From assembly GCA_032718475.1 (NCBI GenBank), contig JAUCBJ010008617.1:1-64000 (forward strand): a stretch of 64,000 nucleotides of DNA, read 5' to 3'. The DNA is from Nemertoderma westbladi. Lineage: Eukaryota; Xenacoelomorpha; Nemertodermatida; Nemertodermatidae. Both the position numbers and the translations under genes were made by a program. Shown in pieces: positions 53,691 to 64,000 of this stretch. Under the pieces are notes generated by a model, which was given only the letters and a program-made list of their open reading frames with translations, searched no databases and was not told the DNA's origin. How positions within the stretch are numbered: the first letter of the stretch is position 1; the number at the start of each line of letters is the position of its first letter.

Positions 53691-54903
53691 TCCTTATACA
53701 ACATTTTTTCCACTCAAAATATACTGTATGTACTGGGTGTTCCATAATGATTGCCCTCCCCCCCTGGCCAGCTAAAACTGCCAGACATGCACTTTAGTGT
53801 AATATACCATTCGAAAGATAATTTAATTCGGAGCTTGAATGCAAAAATGTAGGGTCCAATACAAAAGTATACAAATTTTATAGGCTATTCTTTAAACCTA
53901 ACTTATTTTTCAATATTTTTGATTTAATCACAATTAAAAAAATATAATTTATCCAGCGTTTGTCATCAGCTTTGCATCCATGTTTCCCCTTTGCAGCACG
54001 GGGAGCTCCTGGATAGTGGCAAAGGATGTTGGCATAAAGGGCCGTTTTGGTTTGAGTTCAGTTTGATTAAGTCACAGAATTAAAAATCCATGTTTCCTCC
54101 ATTTGCATTGCGAACAGCAGTCACTCGTCTGGGAAACGTTGATAGAAGTTTATCAAACAAATCTCTGTCATCAGCCATACTTTCCAGCACAGAAATCAGG
54201 TGTTATTTGAGTACAACTTTGGAGTATCTCATATTGGGTTGTTCGATCATCATTAAGTCTTCAACGCGTTGCTTGACAATAGCTCCTAAATCCTCTACTG
54301 GGTTTAGGTCAGGGGAATTTCCCGGCCACTCAATGTTTCCAAAGAAGTTAACACCAGATGCCAATAACAACTGCTGAGTTGAATTAGCTTTCATACAGGG
54401 TGCATGGTCATGAAGAAAGGTCGCTTCATTGGGGTCTATCATCACGTTATCAGGGTTGTCTAAGAAGGGCAGAACATTCTCAGCAAGAATAACCACCTTG
54501 TTTCACCTTGGTGTAGTGGTTGCATTGAATTCACATCTCCCGTAGGTCTTGGGTTCGATCCTCACATGGGCCAGTGCAGTTTTCGTTTCGGCACGAATGC
54601 TTTAAAGGGACCAGCCAGGGCGCATCTTTGCCTTGCATCTTTAAGTGGTAGCAAAATGAGTACTAGAGTTTCCTCTGGGGAGTAAAGTTATGGGGGGACC
54701 GCACTGGAAATAAGTCATCAGACTTTGTGCGTAATCCCTGGCCTAGTGGCTGAAGAAAATTTACTTTACTTTGTCCCTGATCTTTGATGACAAACATCAT
54801 CCTACGAGCTGTAAACATTATAAAAAAACCCAACACACTCTGGACGGTTAGGCATCTGACGAATGCAGAACTCATCATCAATATCCTCCAATCGCAGGGA
54901 CCA
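53690..54903 (-). pseudogene. Tc1-like transposase with SINE, copy 2 (no LINE insertion)
   Basis: This matches 36050-37087 plus 44180-44393. The minus-strand ORFs give M-M-F-V-I-K-D-Q-G-Q-S-K-V-N-F-L (54663-54935), then, on the other side of the SINE, A-E-N-V-L-P-F-L-D, L-H-D-H-A-P-C-M-K, W-P-G-N-S-P-D-L-N-P-V-E-D-L-G and V-V-L-K (54203-54496). W-P-x-N-S-P-D-L-N-P is kept better than in copy 1. Similarity to copy 1 ends at 54903 within the N-terminal half. The poly-C is shorter here (seven versus about sixteen C). Confidence 0.8.
54501..54755 (+). mobile_element. tRNA-derived SINE, copy 2 (uninterrupted)
   Basis: The A-box-like CTTGGTGTAGTGGTTGCAT, a B-box GGGTTCGATCC (54551-54562), the body and the tail GGGACCGCACTGGAAATAAG are contiguous. 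It is the empty-site reference for the 7-kb LINE insertion in copy 1. Confidence 0.85.
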
Positions 54904-56356
54904 TACAAACCGGTAGGAAACGATGCGTACTTCACACTACTCTACGATGCACAGAACCACAACTAAATTGGAGAAAATATATATATTATGCACATACAGT
55001 AAAGCAGGTAAATATCGAACGATAAAGCTTCAGAAAGTTACTATTGGGTGGGAGATCAAACCCCAGAAAGCTACTATTGGATAGAACTACCTGCTCTAAT
55101 TGTCACGCCATACTATAATTCTTACAGACTATATTAGTTCATATGTAGGATCGGCAATTCTAAATGTCAACCCAAGTCAACGGCACGACAGTCATTTTGC
55201 TATAATGAAATAGAGGGATTTCTATGAACTAAGGATAGACTCCCGATAATCCCGCAATACTCCCCCCCGTGCAATCAGCTACTGATTGCACACAAGTACA
55301 CAATATTCAAGAAGATGCACGAAGCGGTAATTCCTTGGCCCTTATTCTGGGTCTACATTCTGGCTTCACTGCTACGTTTATGTTCACATTTCATATTCAC
55401 CACATTGATATACTAGGCTATAGTATTTCTTACCATGTGCACACACCAGGCTATGATGGTCGCACAATGCATACGCGCTAGGCTATAGCGCTTCACCCAT
55501 ACGAGTGCACTAAATTTAGTGCTGTACTTTGATACACCTCCCTGGTGTTCAAACTACTATGACACCACCCTGTAGCATCATATCTCGTATCCAACTCACG
55601 CTCAAATCCATATAACTTCCCTAAACAGCTAATAATACTCTTCGTCCAAACATTCCCACATAACTTACCATATACTCATAACATTGCAGCCTACAATTTT
55701 ATGAGCAATAATGTGTGCTTTGTACTGATGGGTCATGTTAATAATACTGTATTTGATTTGTTAATTCAAAGTCAGGTCAGTTTCCAGATGAATAAAATTT
55801 TCGCAATATGTGTATGAGTATGATGTTGATAACAAATCAACTAGCAATAATTGTATTATACGGTATCCCTGCAGTGGATAACGTATAAATTATATTAAGT
55901 TGAATTATTACCTAAATTTTGCTAATAATCAATCTTGACACTATGAAAATATGTAAACTATAAACCGAAAATTTCCAAATTTCACCAAATGTCCCTTCGA
56001 GACATTTACGTCTACTACTCCAACTCACTTTTATTCTATAATCCGTAGAACTTTTCTATGCTATAGTCTGCGCAGCTACGCAAATGCCTTTGCATGTTGC
56101 ATCTGCATAGTTACTTAAATATATACGTAATACATTAATATATTGGACCTCGCCTACTAAGTATACTGTACTTGGGCATGCTATATAAATTATATGATTG
56201 CTGTTACCATTACAACTATCGCCACTATTTTGGCAGGGTTAGTTTGGTTGCGAGATTGTATATTGTCTGCAAAAGACAACAATGTCCTTTACCATTTACT
56301 ACTATTATCACCTTTTAGAAGCAATTATTTTCCGTGCTCTCTGGACTGAATCAATG
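54904..56356. other. No gene recognised
   Basis: AT-rich. Phrases of the type CTATAG...GCGCxxC recur near 55410-55500, but no repeat unit is clear. Confidence 0.5.
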
Positions 56357-57633
56357 TTACTCAACTGCCTCTAGTAGACAGCATTTGCTTGCCCCACGCC
56401 GATACACTTTCCCATCGGCATACTTCACTTCATCTACTATAGTAGATGAGCCTGAAATAATTAGGCCTGTTCTCGAAGCCACCCTTTCGGTGATAGAGAC
56501 ACCTGTTCTCCCAGAACCTACCTCTAAATTCCCTTTACACAGCACGAAACTACCTGTGCCCAGTAGGACTGTTCCCGAGTCCGAACCCATCCTGGACGCC
56601 GAGCGAGATATCAAGAATTTATCGCCCGTCGTCTCTCGCTTGCCCACTACTACGTTGGCGACTCCCGCTTCGGTGGTCGAGTGGGTAGCTGAGGGACGAC
56701 GGGAGATGGGTCTCTGTGCACCTTTGTCCACTTCTTTCTCATTCGGAGAGTAGGTAGATACTCTCCCATCCACCTATCCCAATACTCTTTGCTGACCTGC
56801 TGCACAACCTTCCAAGAGTTGCGTAAGTCCCCTCGACTACCTATCCACTCCCCCCGATTCCATACCCTTACTGGCTTTTGAGCCAGAAAATGATTTGGTG
56901 TAAGGACTTCCAAAGAGGATGGATCATCTCTCACCGCCCACAATGGTGTGGAATTCATGATGGATTCCACCTCTGCGAAGACTGTTCGCAAACTATCTTC
57001 CGATAGATTGTGGTTGTGGGTTAATGCCTCTATATGTTTTTTTGCGCTTCCCACAAGCCGTTCCCACACCCCTGACATATGCAGAGAATATGGTGTGTGA
57101 AACGTCCACTCTAACCCTCTAACCCGTGGCCTAACTGAGTTCACGACACTTGTAGAACGGAAAGCCTGTTGTGCATTTTTTAGTTCCCCTTCCGCTCCTA
57201 CAAAGTTCCCACCATTGTCAGATGAAATCTTCTTCATTTCACCATGTCTTGAAATGAATCGACGGAGTGCATTTATAAATGATGCCGCAGTTGCATCTGC
57301 CGCCAATTCCACTGCTACCGCTCTTGTTGCTTGGCATACAAATATTAGCCCATACCTCTTTTCTAGATTACGAACAGTTCTCCGTGTTCGTCTGCTAAAG
57401 ACTTCGATTGGACCGAACATATCTACCCCTGTATGAGTGAATGGTGGAAAATATGGTGTGATACGATCCACAGGCAGAGGGGCCATTTGTTGTTCTACTC
57501 TTCGCTTTTGGATCCTGCGGCACATCATGCATTTCCCGACCATTCCTTTCACTGTCTTCCTCAATCCTGGTGCTATGAATTTTTTTCTTATTTCTATTAA
57601 TGTGGCATCAATGCCACCATGCACCTTATTATT
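56357..57633 (-). pseudogene. BEL/Pao retrotransposon integrase fragment
   Basis: On the minus strand the main ORF (57624-56650) begins V-H-G-G-I-D-A-T-L-I-E-I-R-K-K-F with a C-M-M-C-R-R zinc-binding pair. The integrase core has G-V-D-M-F-G-P (first Asp), S-D-N-G-G-N-F-V-G-A (second Asp) and H-M-S-G-V-W-E-R-L-V-G-S-A-K-K (Glu). It then has I-M-N-S-T-P-L, N-H-F-L and Y-W-D-R-W-M-G-E-Y-L-P. The D-D-E order and the G-V-D-x-F-G-P / S-D-N-G-x-N-F wording are BEL/Pao-type. The C-terminal part shifts frame near 56700; the last recognisable block is C-C-L-L-E near 56370. The rest of pol and any LTRs are not visible. The gene is cut at 57633 by the 3' tail of the next LINE. Confidence 0.85.
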
Positions 57634-60600
57634 TATTTTTATTTATTTATTTATTTCCTCCAAAATATAAAATAAAAATAACGCACAATACCCTACAAAA
57701 TTGATTGCTGGGTTGATTGGTGTGAGCTTCCGCTATAGCATAGCTAGTGTAGTTTTAGCTCACCCCTGCATCTGGAGAGTTCTAGAATGTTTAAAGTAAA
57801 TTTAATTATACAGATAGGTGGGTGCGGTGCGGTTGACTGCTGTCGGAATTTTATAAATATTTGTTTTTTCCTGCATGTAAAAAAATAAATTTGTGGTATG
57901 TACAAGATTGCATAGCAAACTGATGATAACCACTAGGGGAGAATGTATATGTAAAGAAAAAAAGTATGAAACTATATATATGACGCAAAATCTGTAAAGG
58001 AAAATATATTTATATAACGCAAGTTGTTGATAACCTATTGGGGAGAATGTATATGAAAAAAAAAATAAAAATAATAAAATATATATGTATGCTATTGAAA
58101 TTGAAATGGTTTAATCATATCTGCAGTAAGTGGTATTTTAATTTTTTCTTAAATATCGCCAAGTTTCGACTGTCCCTAATAAGTTGTGATAATGAGTTCC
58201 ACAAAAGTGGCCCTTGCATAGATAATGAAAGATGGCGAACATCCAAACGAGCCGGAGGTAAATGATACAGGCCAGAGGAAGCAGAGCGAGTATTATATGA
58301 GTGAACCGAAGAGGCTTTAGTAAAGAGGTAAGCTAGAGGGTGAGATGAATTATTATGGACTTCAAACATGAGTATTAGCACCTGGTATTTATAGAGGAGA
58401 TCTAGAGGCAGGATACGTAATTGTTGGTAGATGGGATAGGATGAGGATTGAGAATGATTAAATGTGATACAACGCAATATTTTATTGATTTTTATTTTCA
58501 AAGGATCTGTGTTGGACTTGTAAGTGCCGCCCCAAACAATCAAGCCATAGAAAATGTAAGGATAAATTAATGTATTAAAAAGCATGCGGAGTAACTCTCT
58601 AGAAAGTATATGTCGAAGTTTATAGAACAGTCCACCTGTTTTAGAAATTTTTTTAAGTATGTATTTAATGTGCACCTTAAATGTGAGTTTATCATCTATA
58701 ATTATGCCTAAGTATTTTGCAGCGGACGTGTATCTGATGGGTTTGTTGTTGATATTAATTGTTGTGCTTGGTAAGTTGAAATTTTGCGAAAATGTAAATA
58801 TGGAGTATTCTGTTTTATCGGTGTTTAAGGTTAATTTATTATCTATCAGCCAATCATTAATTAAATTACTTTCGGTATTTATAGTATTAGTTAATCTGGT
58901 TATGTTACTATCGTAGAGCATGAGAGATGTATCGTCTGCAAACAGAGTGGCAATGAGAGAGGTTGCATTTGGGAGATCATTTATATAAAGTAAAAAAAGA
59001 ATTGGGCCTAGTACCGAACCTTGTGGGATACCACAGGTGATTGAATTAACTAAAGATGACGTAACACCTAATGAAACAAACTGTTTACGATTGGATAAGT
59101 AATCTGAGAAAATCGACAGAGGGGTTCCGCATATACCATATGACTGAAGTTTCTTTATAAGGATGGAGTGGTCAAGATTATCAAATGCCTTACAGAGGTC
59201 TATATATACTAAACAAGAGGATTGATGATTATCGAGAGCATTTCGAATTGACTCCACTATATTTATTACTGCATATGATGTGGTGAATTTTTTCCGGAAG
59301 CCGAATTGATTACGCGAAATTACATTGAATTTATTAAGGTATGCTATAAGCTGGTTGTATAAAACTGTTTCGAAAATTTTAGGGAAAACAGGGAGGAGGG
59401 AGATTGGACGGTAGTTTGTAGGAAGAAATGGGTTACCACCCTTATAAGCTGGAATGACCTTTGCTAACTTAAGACAATCAGGAAAATGCCCTAGTCGTAA
59501 ACTGAGATTAATCAAGCTACATAAATGAGTAGATATAAATGGGGCCGCAAGCTTTACTAAAGAAATCGGAAAATCGTCATTGGAGGCGCACTTCTCATCT
59601 AATTGTAAAATGATGTAATGAATTTCAGCGGGAGATGTTTCTGAAAGTCCGAAGGAATTGGATTTGGGATGTCTTACATGGCGAGTAGGACAACGAGAAC
59701 TTGAAGCAAATTGTGAAGCAAGTTGAGGACCAATGTTGGAAAAGAAATTGTTAAAGGCGTTGGCTATATCAGCTGGATTGGAGAGAGAAATAATTTTCCC
59801 ATCTTTTTCCACGTTTAATCTCTTTGGTGTTGATGTTTTTGCAGAACGGTGTAATAAAGAGTTTAATGTTTTCCAAGTCTTACGTATATTATTCGAATTT
59901 TTATTGAATTCGGAGTTGAAGTATTGTTTTTCAGCTGCTCTAGGTAGTGTGGTTAATTTATTTCTGTATAATTTATAACGATTATGATTTTCAGTTGTGG
60001 GTGATTTAGAATGTATTGCGTATAATAAGTTTTTCTTTTTTATTCCTAAAATTAGCGATTTTGTGAGCCAAGGTTTCTTTGGAACATCTCGTTTTTGTAC
60101 AACCACGGAGGGAAGGTTATCCTTGCAAATATTTGTGAAGTCATCATAAAAACTTTCTAGTTTAAGTTTGTCAGGGGTGTTATTAGCTGAATATCAAAAG
60201 GAAAAGTTTCGTACATCATTAGTAAACCTATCTTTATTAAATTGTGAGTAATCGTAAGTGCGCTTTGTATCAGGAGGAAGAAAAAACATAGAATAATCAG
60301 TTAAAACCATGAAAGTAGGAAGGTGGTCGGTAGTACCAGTTTCTGTTAAAAATACACCAGGTGAGCAAATAGATGAGTGTATATTACAAAGGATGTGGTC
60401 TATAGTAGATCTAGAATAGGGAGTGATACGAGTATGTTGGTTTATAGTTTGAGTGAAGCCGTTAGAAGATATTGTATTAATATATTCACTAGTACGAGGC
60501 TTATTTGGTTTAGAAACATCAATATTATAATCACCGGTTATAACAAGGTCGTAATTTGTTGAGGCCAATTTGGAAAGTGTATCATTAAAACCTTTATTAA

Positions 60601-61440
60601 AACTATCAAATTCTATTTCGTCTGAGCGATAAATACATCCAATTATTAAGGGCTTATTAGGGTGAGGCCTCGCCACTTCTATCCAGCAATTTTCAGGGCC
60701 GTTGAAATGAAGGTCGGGTCGTATTGATGTTTCTAAATCGGAGCGCGCATAAATAGCCGTGCCTCCTCTGGCTAGTCTCTTACCCCATTTTCGAAAATCA
60801 CAGTAAGGTTCCTTAAAACCACGAACGGCAACTTCATTTAATACACTATCTTTAGTTAAAAACGTTTCAGAAAAAGTCAGAATGTCGAAATTGGCATTCA
60901 TAGATTCCAAAAAATTTGTTATTGCACATATATTTGCGTTTAAGCTCCTGCAATTTAAATGCATTAATGAAAAATTCGATCTGCTGTCATTTCCGTAAAA
61001 TTGGTTATCAAATATTGTTTCATTAAAGTAATCCCCTAGAATCAAATTGCAATTCAAGTTATCGTCAGGATTAATATCACTAAAGATGTTGCCAGCAGCC
61101 TGTATGTCTTCACAATTAACTTCACCCGTTTCATTAGAAAATATATCGAGATCGTCATTTTCAACACTACCAAAAGGAAATAGATAATGATAACAAAAAT
61201 TGCACCAGTGTGATAAAATGGTAGTGTCTGAAAAAACGATAGTCTCAAAGAATGAACCACATTGTCGGTGATATTTCTGTTTACAAAGATTGCAGTTGAT
61301 AATTAAATCTGAATTTTGAAAAGTTGAAAAACAAAGGCCGCATCCAATGCCAACAGCCGTCGTCGCACTACCACTAGAATTAGTGTCTGACGCAATTTGT
61401 TGCATTAGACAATGTGTTATGTTGCAATATTTATCTTAAG
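57634..61440 (-). mobile_element. Young CR1-like LINE, minus strand
   Basis: Its 3' end is an (AAAT)n-type tail at 57634-57660 abutting the BEL/Pao integrase. The 3' UTR (57660-58114) holds a short duplicated phrase (GATAACC...GGGGAGAATGTATATG). One ORF covers zinc finger, endonuclease and RT. The 5' boundary is uncertain: 61440 if it is a one-ORF element, or near 63.6 kb if ORF1 at 62807-63556 belongs to it. Confidence 0.8.
58115..61405 (-). pseudogene. LINE polyprotein (PHD-like finger, endonuclease, RT), one internal TGA
   Basis: ATG 61405 opens a frame of 1,097 codons ending at 58115. The N-terminus has C-G-L-C... C-N-L-C-K-Q-K-Y-H-R-Q-C... W-C-N-F-C, a PHD/RING-like zinc finger. The endonuclease follows: M-H-L-N-C-R-S-L, S-E-T-F-L, G-G-T-A-I-Y, C-I-Y-R-S-D, I-T-G-D-Y-N-I, T-D-H-L-P. 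A TGA at 60194-60196 stops the frame, but the same frame continues into the RT: N-Y-R-P-I-S-L-L, Q-F-G-F-R-K, Y-I-D-L-C-K-A-F-D-N-L (catalytic), G-I-P-Q-G-S-V-L-G-P-I-L-F and L-F-A-D-D-T-S-L (catalytic). The terminal block is W-N-S-L-S. All catalytic motifs are intact, so this copy is young or the TGA is a sequencing error. Confidence 0.9.
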
Positions 61441-61680
61441 TGGCCGCTAAAATTCAAATTACATTCCCCAGCAACCAATGTGGTATATACCGGTATCTAC
61501 CTATAATATATTATAGTATATATCCGGTATAACACATGTCATATATGATACACTAAACGTGGACCAGAATTAAATGTTTTACACGTAATACGCATTATAT
61601 ACACAAATTACATATTGATGTCCTAAATAAGGTTCTAATTTATATATATAGCCCAAACCACCGGTATAAAAAGTATTTAG

Positions 61681-62380
61681 TATAATATATCGTGCCCTGA
61701 ATATATATAAAAAATAGAAATACATAGTTTAAACTTCTATTATATAAAGCCCATACTAACGGTATAACACGTAATAGTACAACATATTGTACCGTGATAG
61801 TATAATATATCGTACCCTGAATATATATATATAAAATAGAAATACATAGTTTAAACTTCTATTATATAAAGCCCATACTAACGGTATAACACGTAATAGT
61901 ACAACATATTGTACTGTGATAGTATAATATATCGTACCCTGAATATATATATATAAAATAGAAATACATAGGTTAAACTTCTATTATATAAAGCCCATAC
62001 TAACGGTATAACACGTAATAGTACAACATATTGTACCGTGATAGTATAATATATCGTACCCTGAATATATATATATAAAATAGAAATACATAGTTTAAAC
62101 TTCTATTATATAAAGCCCATACTAACGGTATAACACGTAATCGTACAACATATTGTACCGTGATAGTATAATATATCGTACCCTGAATATATATATATAA
62201 AATAGAAATACATAGGTCTGTAGGTTAAACTTATATTATAGCCCATACTAACGGTATAACACCTATTAGTTTAATATATCGTACCCTGAATATATATATA
62301 TATAAAATAGAAATACATAGGTTAAACTTATATTATAGCCCATACTAACGGTATAACACCTATTAGTTTAATATATCACC
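61681..62380. repeat. 121-bp tandem repeat, about six units
   Basis: The landmark TATAATATATCGTACCCTGA recurs at 61681, 61801, 61923, 62045 and 62167 (120-122 bp apart), then in shorter units near 62270 and 62366. The unit also has TAACGGTATAACACGTAATA. It lies between LINE ORF1 and the main LINE ORF. Confidence 0.95.
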
Positions 62381-62806
62381 GATATACTGATATAGGCCCT
62401 AGTACATAATGGTACCGGTACAGTATTGGCATTATATATCGCAGCCCTTCTAGCCTATATTAAGAGAAGGTAAAGAAATAAAAAGAAATCAAAAAAAGAA
62501 ATAAAAATAAATCAAGACTTAGCCAATAATAGAAAAATAAACCAAAATGCAACTTCAAATTTTCCGGACTAACAGCATATTCACTTGTTACTGTTATATA
62601 GGCTCTAATAGTAATGAGTAAGACTACAATAGAAAAATAAATGGACTGACCGACATGCAGATTTATACCAGTATGTAGAGATTTTAATGTTTGGGGAAAG
62701 CATCAACGTCGAAATACAGCTCGGAACATTCATTATAGCAGTATGTTAGCTAAACCCAAGAAATTGGTGGGTCATACCAATTTAACAAAAAAACCAGTAA
62801 GATAAA
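62381..62806. other. No gene recognised
   Basis: AT-rich sequence between the tandem array and ORF1. Confidence 0.45.
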
Positions 62807-63556
62807 TTACCTGTTCCTGTTCCCTTCATTGACCATATGGGATGGACTGACTTGGAGGGCATGAATAGCCACAACATCAGAATCCGAACATATCTTCTTT
62901 GGTATCGATTTCTCCGCGGTGCAAACAAATACAGATCCATTGCGTGTGAAGTAAGAGAATATTAACTTAGCCCGATGTAATTCGCGCACGCGGGTAATTA
63001 ATTTCGAGCCCGTGGGGGTAAGATGTTCCATAATCGATAAAGGATGCTTCAACTTTTTCTTATTAACCAAGGCAGTTCTACGAGCGCTGTGGCCATAGAA
63101 CCGAATAATTAATAGACGAGGTTTTGGTGGCTCGCTTGTTAAAGAAGACGAATGTGTGGCCGAGGGACCAGTTGGCTTCGATGTTTTACCTAACCTGTGG
63201 TACAAATCAACGTCACTAATCGAGAGGTTTAGAGGGGATAGCACTTCTGAGATAAGCTGATGATGCTCTTCGTCGGGGCTGACCACCTCTGGAAGGTGAT
63301 GAACAAGTATGTTGTGGCGTCGTTGATAAGAGGTAAGCTCTTCATTATCGTGATGGAGTTCTGCCTGTTGTCTCTGTATTGTTGTATTGGTCTCGGTAAT
63401 TACTCGATTGTTGGTTTCGAGATTATCCAATCTCGAACAAACTGCAACGATTTCAGATCGTGATTCGCGAACGTCTTTTATTATGTCAGACTGGCCCTGT
63501 TGTAGATCGTCAAGACGGGCGAGGATTTCCTCGCCCACATCTTTCCACATAGGCAT
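62807..63556 (-). CDS. LINE ORF1-like protein (coiled coil and RRM-like domain)
   Basis: A 249-codon intact frame starts at ATG 63556 (M-P-M-W-K-D-V-G-E-E-I-L). Residues about 5-75 are a heptad-rich coiled coil ending in Q-R-Q-A-E-L-H-H-D-N-E-E-L. Then come S-Y-Q-R-R-H-N-I-L-V-H-H-L-P-E and P-K-P-R-L-L-I-I-R-F-Y (RRM-like strand), followed by K-K-K-L-K-H-P-L-S-I-M-E-H-L-T-P and a basic C-terminal segment. The layout is that of L1/Tx1/CR1-type ORF1 nucleic-acid chaperones. It is on the same strand as, and 1.4 kb upstream of, the LINE ORF at 58115-61405. It may be that element's ORF1 or a remnant of another LINE. No stops occur within it. Confidence 0.7.
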   Translation of the reverse strand: MPMWKDVGEEILARLDDLQQGQSDIIKDVRESRSEIVAVCSRLDNLETNNRVITETNTTIQRQQAELHHDNEELTSYQRRHNILVHHLPEVVSPDEEHHQLISEVLSPLNLSISDVDLYHRLGKTSKPTGPSATHSSSLTSEPPKPRLLIIRFYGHSARRTALVNKKKLKHPLSIMEHLTPTGSKLITRVRELHRAKLIFSYFTRNGSVFVCTAEKSIPKKICSDSDVVAIHALQVSPSHMVNEGNRNR

Positions 63557-64000
63557 AACTAGGCCTTTCTGCCTTTTCCACCCTGGCCCCTGGCAGATTC
63601 AGCCTACAGAAGTCGAGAAGAGTAGGTCAGTCACTGATTGTAAGTTGATTGGCAGACTACAATTTGAAAATTCCCAGTTCCGGAGGTCCCACGAATTACT
63701 GGTATCAGGCGAGTACAGAGTACTTGTTTAAAGTCAGCGTTCAGGATTTTAGTGATAGCTGGATACAGGGATAAGAGGTAGATCAGTAGATGGAGCTGTA
63801 GACAGGTAGAGTGGTTTATGGCTCAGGCAGTGGGCAGGATCATGGCAATATGGATGCGTATCTCAATAATTAAAGAGTTCAAAATGGGGCCATTAGGCCT
63901 AATTCAGTACCGGTATTTGCAACACAACAGCAGACAATCAGAGCACACACATACTGCAGTACTGCTGACAGTAAAGCCTCAAGACCTTTACATGGCAATC
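63557..64000. other. No gene recognised; possible LINE 5' region
   Basis: A GC-richer stretch upstream of ORF1 may be a LINE 5' UTR. The window ends before any boundary is seen. Confidence 0.4.

Noticed and set aside
56334-56753. 139-codon plus-strand ORF opposite the BEL/Pao integrase end
   Set aside because: No recognisable motif. The minus strand carries the integrase C-terminal part, so this is taken as a shadow.

Overview
The window looks like AT-rich nuclear DNA of an invertebrate animal. Almost everything identifiable is a decayed or nested transposable element of a type common in marine metazoans: RTE-like, CR1-like and RLE-type LINEs, a 2A-peptide LINE, Penelope, BEL/Pao, hAT, Tc1, THAP/P-like, Crypton and DUF7869-type transposons. 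Spliced transposase exons, tRNA-derived SINEs, palindromic MITEs, microsatellites and minisatellites all argue for a eukaryote. There are no operons, Shine-Dalgarno sites or bacterial genes. The palindromes TACCGGTA and TAGGCCTA recur throughout. The species cannot be fixed from sequence alone. No intact host gene was found; the only host-like hint is a duplicated hydrophobic exon-like ORF at about 45.0 and 45.7 kb.

Layout. 1-7.2 kb: a LINE fragment, a Penelope GIY-YIG remnant, and a long RTE-like LINE pseudogene split by a fold-back element, followed by a hairpin with a 95-bp tandem array. 7.5-17.7 kb: a LINE 3' scrap, two relics of one DDE transposon family (D-F-x-E-N-Y / H-G-K-G-A-V), another RTE fragment, a hAT relic and a Crypton tyrosine recombinase pseudogene. 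17.8-21.4 kb: a GC-rich LINE with a C-terminal restriction-like endonuclease and an in-frame 60-bp minisatellite inside its reverse transcriptase. 23.4-33.8 kb: three nested layers. An RTE-like LINE is split by a 9-kb long-TIR element (Mutator-like by inference), which is itself split by a 4.8-kb DUF7869-type transposon. 33.8-35.7 kb: a decayed gene of an uncharacterised animal family.

35.8-44.9 kb: a Tc1-like element carrying a tRNA-SINE. The SINE is split by a 2A-bearing LINE, which is in turn split by a second LINE in the opposite orientation; target-site duplications support both insertions. A duplicated copy of the host segment, without the LINEs, lies at 52.9-54.9 kb. 45-52.7 kb: direct repeats, a THAP/P-like element with TIRs containing a palindromic MITE, and two members of a repeat family rich in poly-C/poly-G, one carrying a 163-bp tandem array. 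56.4-63.6 kb: a BEL/Pao integrase fragment cut by the 3' end of a young LINE whose 1,097-codon ORF is broken only by one TGA, then a 121-bp tandem array and a LINE ORF1.

How the parts relate: these are not genes working together. They are layers of mobile DNA inserted into one another, and paired copies within the window let several insertions be dated relative to each other. Most coding relics have frameshifts or stops. The LINE at 57.6-61.4 kb is the best preserved.
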